A stretch of 64,000 nucleotides of DNA from Blasia pusilla (Eukaryota; Marchantiophyta; Marchantiopsida; Blasiales), in assembly GCA_050084515.1 (NCBI GenBank), contig CM114273.1, forward strand, positions 11,098,001 to 11,162,000, written 5' to 3'. Positions 12,030 through 23,046 of the stretch are shown one piece after another; the first letter of the stretch is position 1; every line of letters begins with the position of its first letter. The translations under genes and the position numbers were made by a program. The notes beneath the pieces are model-generated. The model was not told the DNA's origin. It made no database searches and saw only the letters and a list, made by a program, of their open reading frames with translations.

Positions 12030-12499
12030 CCGGCTCACTTGGCCTAAAACTCCACTCCTAAATCTACATCGACATATTGAGCCACATCCACCCTCCGCTA
12101 TGAGGGAATCCAAACGCTAGCACCCTTGTTCCTACACACACATACACATACACGTGCAAGAGAGGTGTTCCTAATGTCCAACATGAGAAAGATGGCTTGA
12201 GAAAGCCATCTCTCCCTCTCTTATACCCTTGGGAAGAGCCAAAGGGCTCTTGTCCCAAAAATAGCCTCCAAACGGCAACCTACGTGCATAGGTTACTGGA
12301 TGACCGTTGACTCGGTCAATGGGTCACCTGGTTGACTAAGATCAAAATACGGAAATCACCATAAACAACATTCCCGACGCACCAGACCTGTTGCCAATCT
12401 CATCCGACATCTCAAGACAAAATTACACCAAAAAATCCCGTTGACCCTCTATGCCATCAATGCGATAGAACTCTACCTACGTCTAACTAAGATGTGACA
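12030..12499 (-). repeat. Probable right (5') LTR of old gypsy element A
   Basis: Co-linear, diverged counterpart of about 2885-3336, ending GATGTGACA in the + direction, so the minus-strand LTR would begin TGTCACATC, a normal TG start. It is followed at once by reverse transcriptase sequence of a different element (E). The left edge is approximate. Confidence 0.4.
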
Positions 12500-12539
12500 C
12501 CTCTCCTCGTGATATCGATGTCTCTGGGTGAGCATTCAT

Positions 12540-13251
12540 TCTAGACCAAAGATGCTCCAATTCATATGTTATTGGAATGGGAAATCCCTAATTCGTGTCT
12601 CTAAAATAGGTAAGGACATCAACCTATCCTCGACATCTTGAAATGCTCATTCTTGATCCTCTCCCCAATGCCACACTTGATCAAGTCTTCTCAACAAGGT
12701 TAGAGACTTCAAGATCATACTAAAACCCTTGACATGTTGTCGGAAGAAGTTTGCATGTCCTAGAAATGCACAGAGTAGACTCACATCTGGAGGACGTGAG
12801 ATTTGTGCCATTGCCTCCACTTTTATCGGTTGAACACCTAACCCATAATTTTGTACAAATTTTGTAGGGGCATTTTTCGATCAAAATTGTAAGAACCGCC
12901 ATTGGTACAAACAATCTCTCGATCCCAAACCAATTTATTCCCTTAAATACTATCTTCTCTTTGTCCACCACCCTAATAGGAAGGAGATGACAACCAACAC
13001 AGAGATCTAAAGTACTAAATATTTTTGCACACCCAATTGCATCAAAGATCTTCTTAATTAGGAGTAGGCATGGCGTACCGATCTCACCTTGTTTGTCGAT
13101 TGATAGGGCGGTAATCTCCACACATCCACCTATTAGTCCAATTGCTACACATATCCTTCTTCTTGCTATGAATATGGCAGATGCATACAATTCATTCGAT
13201 AAGTCCACAAAACTTGCCTCCTACAAGTCTTAACTCCTACTCTGAATCAAG
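12540..13251 (-). pseudogene. Ty3/gypsy reverse transcriptase remnant (element E)
   Basis: On the minus strand the segment aligns with the RT of element C: a block around 13060-13140 matches the C sequence coding CGDYRPINRQTKTD (tgtcgattgatagggcggtaat in +), and 12680-12790 matches the RT to RNase H transition. The frame is broken; the YIDD box is not readable. It is cut at 13251 by a MITE, and the interrupted sequence resumes at 13780. Confidence 0.65.
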
Positions 13252-13779
13252 AAAGGTTGCACACAAACAAAGTCCATGTTTACGGACATATCTATGTCCG
13301 CAAACTTATGTTTGTCCCTAAAACGGACATATTTGTGCACACATGGGTATCCGTAGCTCGCACGCCTTGCCCACAATATACATCTGGGCTTGGCCAGCTT
13401 GCACCCAGTCTAAGAACCCATCGCCCATTAATTTTGTAGCCAGCATTGGCTTGTAGAGGACGGGTTGCCGCCTGCATAGGGTGTGCTTGGGCTTGTGGGC
13501 TGTAAAGGGCCGGCTCGGCCCTAAATCCTAAAATTCCGGGTGGGCTCAAGCTCATAGCCCGCCCTCTGCAGCCTGTGGGCCCTATATGGGCCAATCACGA
13601 CCCACGAGCTTAGGGCGGTCAGGTGCGGGCTACATGCAAATAATCCCTTAATCTGAGCTCGTACCCGTTCGCGTGTCTCAAGCCTACGCGATCCACTAGG
13701 GTACAAAAAAAACCCGGGTGGGGCACCTATTGGGCATGTTCATCCCATTCACGGACATGTCCGTTAACATGCAACCATG
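13252..13779 (+). mobile_element. hAT-type MITE copy 5, GC-rich subfamily
   Basis: It starts AAAGGTTGCACAC and ends CATGCAACCATG. Flanks gaatcaag (13244-13251) and gaacaaag (13780-13787) match at 6 of 8. The target is confirmed by element D, whose uninterrupted sequence near 58180 reads gaatcaaagccctctccatg, matching left flank plus right flank here. The interior differs from copies 3 and 4: the ends carry GGACATRTCCG motifs, and the centre (13340-13740) is GC-rich with GGGC/GCCC runs. It shares this core type with the copy starting at 16646. Confidence 0.75.
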
Positions 13780-13869
13780 GAACAAAGGCATTCTCCATGT
13801 TCGAAAACCTATAGAATCGACAAAAGATTAGCCTATCTCTAGCCCAATCTATCTACATATCATGATCCT

Positions 13870-14513
13870 TGTCACGTCTTTTAGGATAGATCGATGAGAT
13901 CTAGTAGAATGCCTTCATGAGTAGTGGAGGACAGGCTCAATAGGTCAAGGATGACCTGTTGAGGCCCCGGGAAACCTGAGAGAGCAAGTTTCCCTTTCGT
14001 TTCGGCTCATTTGGAGCTATATTGAGGAACTTACTATTTTAGGTAAGTACCATTTTGAGTATATGATCTACTTTTTATTTTTGGTAAGTGTCCCTTGACC
14101 TCCTACATCAGATCAAGAGCCAAGGAGGTGACTTGGGAGCATAGGTTACCATGGAGAGAGCTTGGGAGAGGGGACGGGTATACCTCAAGGAGAGAGAGTT
14201 TGACATCTCATTCTCTCTTTGTTGAACCTCTTGGCATGAGGCAGCGGAGCTATGGTCTTGCTTGCCTTGTGTGTGTAACCCAAGCCTCTCATTAGGAAAG
14301 TGGGTTTGGTTTGACATTGAGAGACACATATGAGAGTGCACACATGTGAGAACTATAAAGTTGTGAGAGAAATTTGATCTTATTTTATTGGAGATATTTT
14401 GGTACTTCTTGTCTCGTTGTTTGGATGCCATGAGTTAGCATGGGTCGTGCGTGCGTGTGTGTGTGTCCGGTGACAACTATGTATGTTGTGTAGCGATGTG
14501 TATGCGCACGACA
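13870..14513 (+). mobile_element. Solo LTR of the D-type gypsy family, inverted
   Basis: This 644-bp unit (TGTCACGTC...GCGCACGACA) is the reverse complement of the LTR at 55945-56580, by eye more than 90% identical. It sits alone inside element E with no internal region on either side. The tetramer tcct precedes it (13866-13869) and follows it (14514-14517), and is read as a 4-bp target duplication. It probably arose by LTR-LTR recombination. Confidence 0.8.
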
Positions 14514-16637
14514 TCCTTCAAAGTACCCATGTTCCTCATATTGAAGGCAAGAAAATCCACATGCCTTCTCAAGAACCTCTATATCCGCCATCTTTCTCCT
14601 CTTCTCAATTGGAGACCTATCACAAGCTCTCAAGTCTTCGTCATGATCTCACTCAAAGAAGAAGCAAACTCGGTCTTTGTTTGTGATGTAACCCTAGCTA
14701 CTTTTGCTATAGCCTCTACCTTGTAACCTCCCATATCATGCTCTACATGTGAAAAATGAACATGTGCTAGTCTGACCGCCTCTGCACTCTCTACTCGAAC
14801 AATGCCCAAGGAAGTCCATATATAGGTGCCTATCTCTCTTTGTCTCACCCTAGCCAATGCCTATAGAGACCCTGTAGGCAATGCGTGGATGTGATAGCAT
14901 GGATGACACTCACATTCCTTGTTGCTTAGCCAAACTTGGGTTGACTATCTATGTGAGACAATTTAGATCCATTACCTGACCCAACACTTATCTTTGTGAT
15001 GCGTCTGAGATTCGTGGCACCGCTGCACTACCCATAGAAATATCCATCGCTGGCTCACACTTATGAGCAGTAGGCTCCTCCAATGTTCAAGTCTCCCCAT
15101 CCTTTATCATGTTGGGTCCTCCTTGACAAAAGGCATGGAACGATGAAAACTCACCAACGTAGATATGGCTACCCTTAACTTCCCCACCCTATTGGCTACC
15201 ACCAATGATGGTCCATCATCATGGATCACCACTTGGGATCGTCGCATTGGATCCAAGATAGCATCCCCCGTCAAGTGTGGTGCTCTCTAAACTCTCTCGT
15301 AAGTTCGCCTAAATACCTATGATGGTAGAAGGTGTATCCACCACAACCATGGAAGGTGTGTGCATGATCCAACTCTCAGCGCATCTAAGAACATGGCTTA
15401 TCCTAACCATGACCTTACTTGATGCACACTCATTATTACCCATGCTCAAGTGTCTCCCAAAATTGGCATATTCTCCAAAATATACATTGGAGAACATATT
15501 TGACTCTCTTGCAAGTATCATAATACTCGCAACATCTCCCAAAACATACATGGCCTCAAATCTTGCAATCCAAACCCTCGGGCCGCCGATGAATGACCCT
15601 AACATAACCATCTAACAATCATGAAGTGAATAATGCCAACATTATCCAAGTTCTACGCCCCAACAACAAAATATCAATGGGTAGTGTATCTTGATACCCT
15701 TGTATTTTAAAAAAAGTAACAAATCAATATATTGCTGGATTAATCTTGCCATATGATGTAATCAAACTTGCTGAGCAATCTTGTCTCTCTCAACATAGAG
15801 ACATTGATGCACCCGCATGCCTTCTACCATACTACCGCCAATCTCATGCTAATCCCTCTGAGTAGATCTTATACTATGACATCCTTTTGTGGACACTACC
15901 ACACAATGGGTGAAGTATCCAACATCGTACCCTTCTCCACTCTTGACGCTCCATCGTCACTTGAATTTTTTTTCTTTTTAGTAAAGGCACGACTCCATGC
16001 TTGCTTCACAAGCTCATCTGCACTCCTCTACAAGGCAATGCTTGTACCTCAAAACAGTGAAGAGGTCTCCACACCATGGGAAGCGATACCCATAATGTTA
16101 TATCTCTCTGTAGGTCTATCTAATATTGGGATGTCCTCTATATGTGTGTTCTCCTCCACAACTCTTCTAAAAACTAACATTACATGTGTATGCTGCCAAC
16201 ATGGTCATTGTGTCATCTTACGGTCGATCACAAGCTCCCCAAATTGCATAGGTATATGATTTATCTAACCATCACCTGATTTCCACCTTGGCAAATAGGC
16301 AATGATATCATGATTTCCACCTTGGAAAATAGGCAATCAAGGATCCGTAGAACACCGTACTCCCTATTAGCATATGATACATATGATACAACTCTATTGG
16401 TGTGGTTATCATTGATTGCACATGTGCGCATCATAGCACTATTTGTAGCATGCTCTAGCTAGTCTACAAAAACTACCTCCTATCTAGTCATGAATTGTAT
16501 GGGTGACACATCCCCAATGGAGGTCTGTGTCTAGAAGGGACACGGCTCAATGTTGCCTTTCTATAACTCCAATGCCAAACACACTACCTTCCCTAAAATC
16601 AAAGGGCGCACTCCTGCATCGAGTAGGACGCAATGCA
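14514..16637 (-). pseudogene. Decayed methyltransferase-protease region (element E)
   Basis: Minus-strand remnants of the methyltransferase domain seen intact-like at 58690-59793. Near 15850 a degenerate motif I reads DLLRGISMRLAV (DLFGGINTGLAV in D). At 15309-15611 an open frame aligns with the motif IV-VIII part, keeping the PSYILENIPILGD equivalent as FSNVYFGEYANFG. About 14700-15080 aligns with the motif IX/X region and spacer of D. Above 16260 it runs into the protease end (GDGR region, with a 34-bp tandem duplication at 16278/16312) and protease. There are many stops and it is not functional. Confidence 0.65.
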
Positions 16638-16866
16638 GGTGGTACTAGGGTTGCACACAGACAAAGTCTCTGTCTGTGCATATGTCCATGTCCACGGACT
16701 TATGTCCATCGTATGGATGGACATGTCCGTGCAAGCCTGGGTACCCGCGGCCTGCACCCGAGCCCACCGAGTAGACCGGGGCTGATAGAGCCTACACCCA
16801 TTGCATGGATCATCACGGCCCACGGCAGGCCCGCGTTGGGTGCGGACCAAGCATGTCCGTGGACAT

Positions 16867-17340
16867 TGTCGTGCGAATCCACATCGTCATACAACATACA
16901 TCGCTTACATACCATATTGACATACATACATAACATAGACAAGAGCATACACAAACACAAGTGTACCACAACTGAAATCCGTGAAAGACCTACTGTCATA
17001 AAACACGTATAGAATCATATACAATCAAGCCAAACCCACTCCACGATGGGAGAATCTAGGTCGAAGCTTGCGGGAACCACCATAGCCAAGAGCTCTACTC
17101 ACTACCAAGGCTAACTCCCAACACAGCAGGCTCAAATCAAAGAACTAACTGTTCTTTGAGTGCACTCCACACTATATCCTCCAACCTAAGACCGGGCCCT
17201 ACTGGAAAAGTCACCCTCAACTAAGTAACCCCCAACCCTATGTATGAAAGCGCATCTCTACCTAGACACTACGGCCCTACATAAGGTATGGCCTCTACTA
17301 GCACAGTATACTCTACGACATAATCCGTACGGTCATGACA
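16867..17340 (-). repeat. Left (3') LTR of element C, 474 bp
   Basis: Begins TGTCGTGCGAATCC and ends GGTCATGACA in + coordinates, so both strands give TG...CA ends. Aligns over about 370 bp with 24622-24998. Its first ~104 bp have no counterpart in the right LTR. Confidence 0.8.
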
Positions 17341-17342
17341 GC

Positions 17343-17575
17343 TGTCGTGCGAATCCACATTGTCATACAACATACATCGCTGACATACCATACTCACATA
17401 CATGCATAACATAGACGAGAGCATACAAAAACATCCACGAAGGTGTATAGCATGTATAGATGTATAGGGCTACCTGGGAGTTAGAGGGACCTAACCTCTA
17501 GGTAGGGGGGCGAGTTGTGGTACACTTGTGTTTGTGTATGCTCTCGTCTATGTTATGTATGTATGTGCGACTAAC
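17343..17575. repeat. Partial LTR repeat and inverted duplicate beside 3' LTR
   Basis: Two bases after the left LTR its first ~95 bp recur (TGTCGTGCGAATCCACATTG...). From about 17437 to 17570 comes an inverted segment with a purine tract (taggtaggggggcg at about 17500) and the reverse complement of ...cataacatagacgagagcatac. The order in element D (LTR, partial LTR, cgcccccctag) suggests an ancestral purine tract plus LTR-end block, here partly inverted and duplicated. Confidence 0.55.
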
Positions 17576-17579
17576 GATG

Positions 17580-19473
17580 GGGCAACCTAAACCTTCATGG
17601 ATCAATAGTACCATCCACATTTGGAAGATTACATGGCACACAATTACGCACATGGTCCTTCCAAACAACTCAATCATGATCCTCAAACATGAGAACTCCA
17701 GAAGCTAACACCTCTCGCACTCGTAAAATAGTGCGGCCTGCCGTCACATCCAACGTTATCGGTGCAATTTGCTACAAATAGACATAGTCCCCCACATGGA
17801 ACCTACGAATCGATGGTCGATAACCTGCACCCCGAATGGTTGCATACCGCAACGTATCCTTATGTTGAGCAATGGCAAAATTCTCAAAGGCTGTTGGCAT
17901 AACTCTCGGAAAGAGCTCTGCTCGTTGAGAACACACTCTCATCCACATCTCTGGGTCATCAAGGTTCACCACCTCACTAGACTCCCGACGAATTGCTGCG
18001 GGCAAGTCTGGATCTTGGCCGTATAACAGAAAATAAGGTGAGAAGGAAGCCAAGGATGCTTGGCGATTGAACCTATACCCCATGGCTAACCATGGAAACT
18101 GAATATCCCAGTCTCCAAGATGCCCCTTCTGTAGGCCATACTTGCGCAATGCCCTCTTCACCTTTTGAACCACACGCTCAGCCAAACCATCCGCCTCTGG
18201 AAGATCTCGAGACGTGGTCTGATGATCAATCACCCTGAAACTCTGTACCCTGGTCGGTCAACACTTCAGCTGGTGCACCAAAATGACTAAGCACTCTATC
18301 AAGAAACGCATACGCCGTTCCCTCATTTGCCTTGTCAGGTAATGCCACCAACTCAATCCACTTGGAGAAGTGCTCCACCATCACCAACACATATCGATGA
18401 TGTCGTATAGTCAACGGTAACGGTTCCGCAAAGTCCACACTCCAACGGTAACCCAACCCCATAATAGGCAAGGGGTGTAACTGTGGTGTAGGGGCATTGA
18501 ATGATGCCCTCACTCGGTCACAAACCATACAACGTGACACCAAATGCTGCACCTGAGTATGCATGCCATGCCACCAATACTGACCAAGGAGTAAGCTATA
18601 CGTACGCTTTACCCCAAAATGTCCCAACTCCTCATGGGTATGTCGCACAAAACGCTCAGTCTGAGCCAAACACGGCAGTACTCGTACTCTACCATCCTCC
18701 CACATACAGAGAATATGTGTTCCCTCCAATCGATACCTCTTAGCACGTTGAAGAACACGGTCTCGCTCCTTGGCACTCATTACGCCTAGCACCCTACTGG
18801 TCTGTAGGAACTCCAACACCAACGCATCATCATGAATATCACGCTGATCCGTACCACTATCTCCAACCTTAGGATCTGAAGGTTGGCCATCTACCCTCTG
18901 ACTAGAGTAAGATGTCATGTGGTCCTCCATACTAGAGTCCACCCCTAACCAACATAAAAAGGCGGATGCATGCCAACTTGGCACCATCTCCTCATCAACC
19001 TCGCCATGCCATCTAGCCCCAGTTGCATCCTCTTGGCTAGTACATGGATTCCTACTCAACCCATCACCATCAAGGTTGGAAACTCCAGGTCTATGTACCA
19101 CCTGGAAGTCATACTCCTGTAAGATAAGAGCCCACCGTGCAAGCTTCCTTGTAAGCTTGTCAGACTCCATCAACCACTTGAGCGGCTGGTAATCAGTAAC
19201 AAGGGTAAACTGTGTGCCAAACAAGTAAAACGTAAAGTGTGCCAGAGCCCACACTACTGCCAAGCACTCTCCCTCATATGAACTGTAGCGCAACTCCGCT
19301 GCATTATTCGAACGACTTGCGTAGGCCACCACAAACTCCATGTGCTCATCATCATGTTGTGTCAACACCGCTCCAAGTCCCAACCTACTCCAATCAGTGT
19401 GTAACAGAAATGGGCGCCCTCTGATAGGTCTCCTCAAGATAGGCGCCGCCACCAACTGGGCCTTGAGCTCCAC
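17580..19473 (-). pseudogene. RNase H-integrase of element C
   Basis: The 18226-19473 frame runs 415 residues without a stop. First comes RNase H (HTDWSRLGLGAVL, ELRYSSYEGECLAVVWAL, TDYQPLKW). The integrase zinc finger follows (HTHEELGHFGVKRT and CMVC), then the integrase core with its two aspartates (VDFAEPL and LTDQGTEF). The frame ends shortly after GTEF. The core Glu and C-terminal part continue in another frame at 17772-18233 (EADGLAERVVQ, FSPYFLLYG), so a small deletion or frameshift splits the integrase. A C-terminal tail (...VRNCVPCNLPN) is readable down to about 17580. It joins cDNA to host DNA in an intact element; this copy is broken. Confidence 0.8.
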
Positions 19474-20258
19474 ACAAGCTCTCTCCTGATCATCTCCCTA
19501 GTGCCACTCCTGATCTGATTTCAGCAATTGGTTCAAAGGCTTTGCCATAGCACTAAATCCCTTCACATACCTCCGATAGTAGTTCGCTAATCCCATGAAT
19601 GCCCGAACTCTACTCACATCTACCGGATGAGGAATAAGTGCAATAGCCTCCACCTTTGTTTGCTGAACTCCCAAACCACCTGGACAGTCACATGACCCAA
19701 GTACTCAACATCCTCATGGAAGAACTTACACTTTCCTGGATGCAAACGTAGACCATGAGCTTTCAACCGCTCAAACACAATCTGCAAATATATCTGATGC
19801 TCCTCCACCGTGTTACTGAACACCAAGATATCATCAATGTAACACCGAACAAAATCCAACTCTGCTAGGATCCTGTCCATCACTCTCTGAAACTCGGCAG
19901 GTGCATTCTTCAACCCAAAGGGTAAGAATTTCCATTGGTACAAACAATCCTTGCCATGAGAGTTGACACCCCAAAATGTTGTCTTGGCCTTGTCACTCTC
20001 TTGAATTGAAAAATGATGGTATCCTGCCCGAAGATCCAAAATACTAAAAATCTTTGTCTATCCCACCACATCGAAGATCTCCTCAGGTGTAGGCATGGCA
20101 TACCTATCAGTCTTGGTCTGCCGATTGATAGGACGGTAATCTCCACACATCCGCCTATCCGTGTAGTTGCCATGCACATCCTTTTTAGCAAGGCATGACA
20201 GTCGTTGATGCATACTCTCCAGTGACAACTCCACTAATCCAGCCTCCAAAAGATCCAA
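19474..20258 (-). pseudogene. Reverse transcriptase of element C
   Basis: RT fingers are in the 20058-20258 frame (CGDYRPINRQTKTDRYAMPT). The palm follows at 19620-20039, including FLPFGLKNAPAEFQ and the catalytic YIDD box (RCYIDDILVFSN). The thumb to RNase H connection is at 19474-19620. A stop or frameshift near 20040-20060 separates fingers and palm, and another near 19660 follows YLGHV. Sequence order and motifs are those of Ty3/gypsy (Metaviridae) RT. Confidence 0.8.
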
Positions 20259-20784
20259 CGTCCTACTCTAAATCGAAAACTCACAAATGTGGGTAGTGCC
20301 ATCCTAGGCTGGCCCACACGGTTCACCACTGCCATGGGTGACCGATCAATAACCCTCACCACTTGAGAAAGTCGCCCAATATCCAAGATACTATCCACTG
20401 TAAGGCAAGGATCCCGCTGCACTGCATCATATGCTCGACATAGAACCTCCTTAGGCAACAAGTTTGTCCACCACAAGCGTGGACAATCTGCACGCGAGCC
20501 AACTCGCGTTGCATCCAACAACACCGCTGGACCAATCCAAGACCGCACCTCATGAACACTCTCATAGGAACCTGGCTCATACGTCCATCCCCGGACTGCC
20601 AACCACGTCTATAAGACGCTGTCTCACTCCAGTAGTCCATCTGAAAACCCATCGGGTACAATATTGCTCCTCCAACTAGTACATCATACGACTCGGCTGA
20701 TGTGACCACTGCAGGTACTCCCAACTGGGAGCTATCAGTCGCATGATCTGGTCTCAACTGTACAGACAACTTCTCCCGTGTCAT
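20259..20784 (-). pseudogene. Protease end plus methyltransferase deletion scar (element C)
   Basis: The minus frame 20356-20784 holds the protease tail (AESYDVLVGGAILYPMGF, WQSGDGRMS). The 20234-20602 frame holds VRSWIGPAVLLDATRVGSR..LRLWWTNLLP, which matches VRAWIGPAVLLDAVSVGSR..LRLWWTNLVP in the methyltransferase of element D. Motifs I to VI, including the catalytic PCQ, are absent, and the IX/X block is gone too (LPTFVSF runs straight into the RT N-terminus). The scar shows the ancestor of C carried the full domain. Confidence 0.75.
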
Positions 20785-21854
20785 GAATTGAGACCCATCA
20801 TTGGCTCCTCCAAGTGATGTTTGAATCTGGAATTAGCAAGGCTCAAGCTCTGACCTCCGAATACCCAAACCAATACATGCCGCCTTTCCCAACATTAAAG
20901 GTTGGGCACCAAAGTCTAACAAGACTCTATCTGGTCTATACACCTGTCTTGTAGGACTCACCAATCGGAATATCCCACTCCGGTTATCCAACATACATAC
21001 ATCAGGTGTAAGCCTCTCACAATCAATGGCTGGCCGGGCTGGTAATGCATCCATCTTCGCCGCTACTGCGTGCCAAGTAGCACTGGTACTCAATGCTACA
21101 CCTGACATAGAGGGTCGCTCCACCGCAACACCCTCATCCACCTCAACACGTGTAGCAGTAACATCCCCACCGTCACACAACGTGGCTGCTAGTTGAAATA
21201 CAAGACAGGTGTATAGACTGAAAACAATGGGGATCCCAACACTGAATTTGCCATCCGCAATATTGTAGTGGATGCTGCATCTGTGTCTACTACACGCGAT
21301 GTAGATGCCTCACTCCCCATTGTAGGCTCAATAGGCTGCGTAGGAACCATGGATGGAGTCCTAAGCACCTTACACAACAAGAATGACTGGGGAAGCCTAG
21401 CCTGCATCCCAGCCTCACCCCTCTATGGGTCCAACTCCACAATAGCACCACATGGCTCTGACGCTCGAGTGACTCCTCTCATAACTGCAAGTGATGCCTC
21501 AACATGTGCTGCACTCGCCATATAAGAGAGATCATCCCCTCCATAAGAGGTGGAAGCCCCTCCTCCCGAACCTGCTCTATGCTAGATACCAGCCATAGTA
21601 GCCAACTTCTGCTCCAACTGCTCAATCTTGGCAGCCATAGCTGACTCTGTTGTAGTGGTAGGGATAGCCATCGTAGGCTCTCCAACCACAGATCCACCTC
21701 TACCACCCCTACCACCTCGGCCTCTTGGAGCTACTCCACCACGGCCGCGGCCTGATCTCAACTCTCGATGAAGATCAAAGCAACGCTCTCGAGGATGACC
21801 TAGTCTCCCGCAATGATCACACTGAGTTGGGGCCGACTGAGGCCCATCCTCCAA
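20785..21854 (-). pseudogene. CCHC zinc knuckle and aspartic protease of element C
   Basis: The 21582-21854 frame has an intact zinc knuckle, CDHCGRLGHPRERC, followed by an Arg/Gly-rich stretch. The protease follows at 20833-21180 with the active-site region RVLLDFGAQPLMLGK. In element D the same place reads LLDSGA, the usual retropepsin triad, so C has a Ser to Phe change in the catalytic triad. Frames shift between the blocks at about 21190-21500. Confidence 0.75.
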
Positions 21855-21920
21855 AGTCCGTCTCCCATCCTCTTGGGGAAAAAACCTCCTAACATTATCA
21901 CCTCCACATGTCCAACATGA

Positions 21921-23046
21921 CTATCCTTGCTGCGGGGCAGCAAATGAAGGCAATGGTCTCTCCACAAGTGTCCCTCTAGGACCTGACTGGGGTCGTGTGT
22001 ACCCCCCACTACTACTACCACTACCACTACTACGAGACTGTGAGGTGGACTGCTGAACACGAGAAGTAGTAGTTGTATCCCTACTGAATGCGGATGTCAC
22101 CACTCTCTCCTCCACCATGTTAAGCTCAATCTTCTCAGATAGAGCAAACACATGGGTCAATCTGGGTGAATCGTCACTCATAAGAGTAGCATCACGTACC
22201 CTGCGGCGCAACTCTCTCTCCAAGATCCCATACCAAAACTGGACCGCTTGAGCCTCAATCACACCCTGGGTAACTGAAATCAAGCGTCGCATACGAGTGT
22301 ATGCCTCACGAAGACTCTCACCAATCTTTCGCGAAAGACTCAAATTCTCTCCACTCAAATTCTTTGAGACTCCTCAACTTCTCTGTCTTCACTCCCTGAT
22401 AGTTCTTCTTCAGCCTCTTGAAGAACTCTGCAACCGGGCTGAACAATGGTGGGGCACTAGTACCCCCATTGGAACCTTCATGGGTACCTCCACTGGTACC
22501 CCCACTCCGGCTTGTACTCGTACCAGTCAACGTCGGGCTGGCTGGCATAGTAGGAGCACTACTACCAATACCACCATGGGTGATAGACACATAGCCTGGA
22601 GACCAATATTGTCTCCACGCCTCAATCTCAACAACATGGTCCTTCCTAAACTCATGGTAATCATCCATGGGTGGTCCCTCCAAGTGCTGAAACAACCCCT
22701 TCCAAGCCAAGAAGGGTGTAAACAACGTGCCGTTCCGCAACATCTGCATATCACACCACGTATCAAAGTCATGCATGAAGTCCTCCAACTCAATGGTGCC
22801 CACTGCACCCGAGTATTGTCGTGGGCCCTTCATGGCCCCATATATCCCGTCCATGTCCCAAATCAATGGAGCTGCAACACTCGATAATAACGTAGAAGAC
22901 TCGGTGTTTGGAACACCCTCGTCCTCCTCTTCATCAACCGTCGGAAGTGGAAAAGGTAGCCGATACCTCAATCCACTCCGTGTAAGACCACCACTGTCCG
23001 CACCACGGTCCCCAACCAGACCACGAGACAGCTCCGTGATGGCCAA
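21921..23046 (-). pseudogene. Gag polyprotein of element C
   Basis: It starts at the ATG at 23046 (MAITELSRGLVGD) and runs open to 22318. Then a frameshift leads into the 21921-22358 frame. The first part has acidic (DEEEDEG) and Trp-rich segments. The second has the retrotransposon-gag helical core (SLREAYTRMRRLISVTQG, WYGILERELRRRVRDA) and a Ser/Gly-rich tail. Gag would form the virus-like particle. The order matches element D (61724-62640). Confidence 0.7.

Noticed and set aside
15768-16259. 163-codon + strand open frame
   Set aside because: Antisense to the decayed methyltransferase of element E; its matches to + frames at 5360-5719 and 59645-59923 are explained by the minus-strand coding.
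22297-22887. 196-codon + strand open frame
   Set aside because: Antisense shadow of gag in element C.
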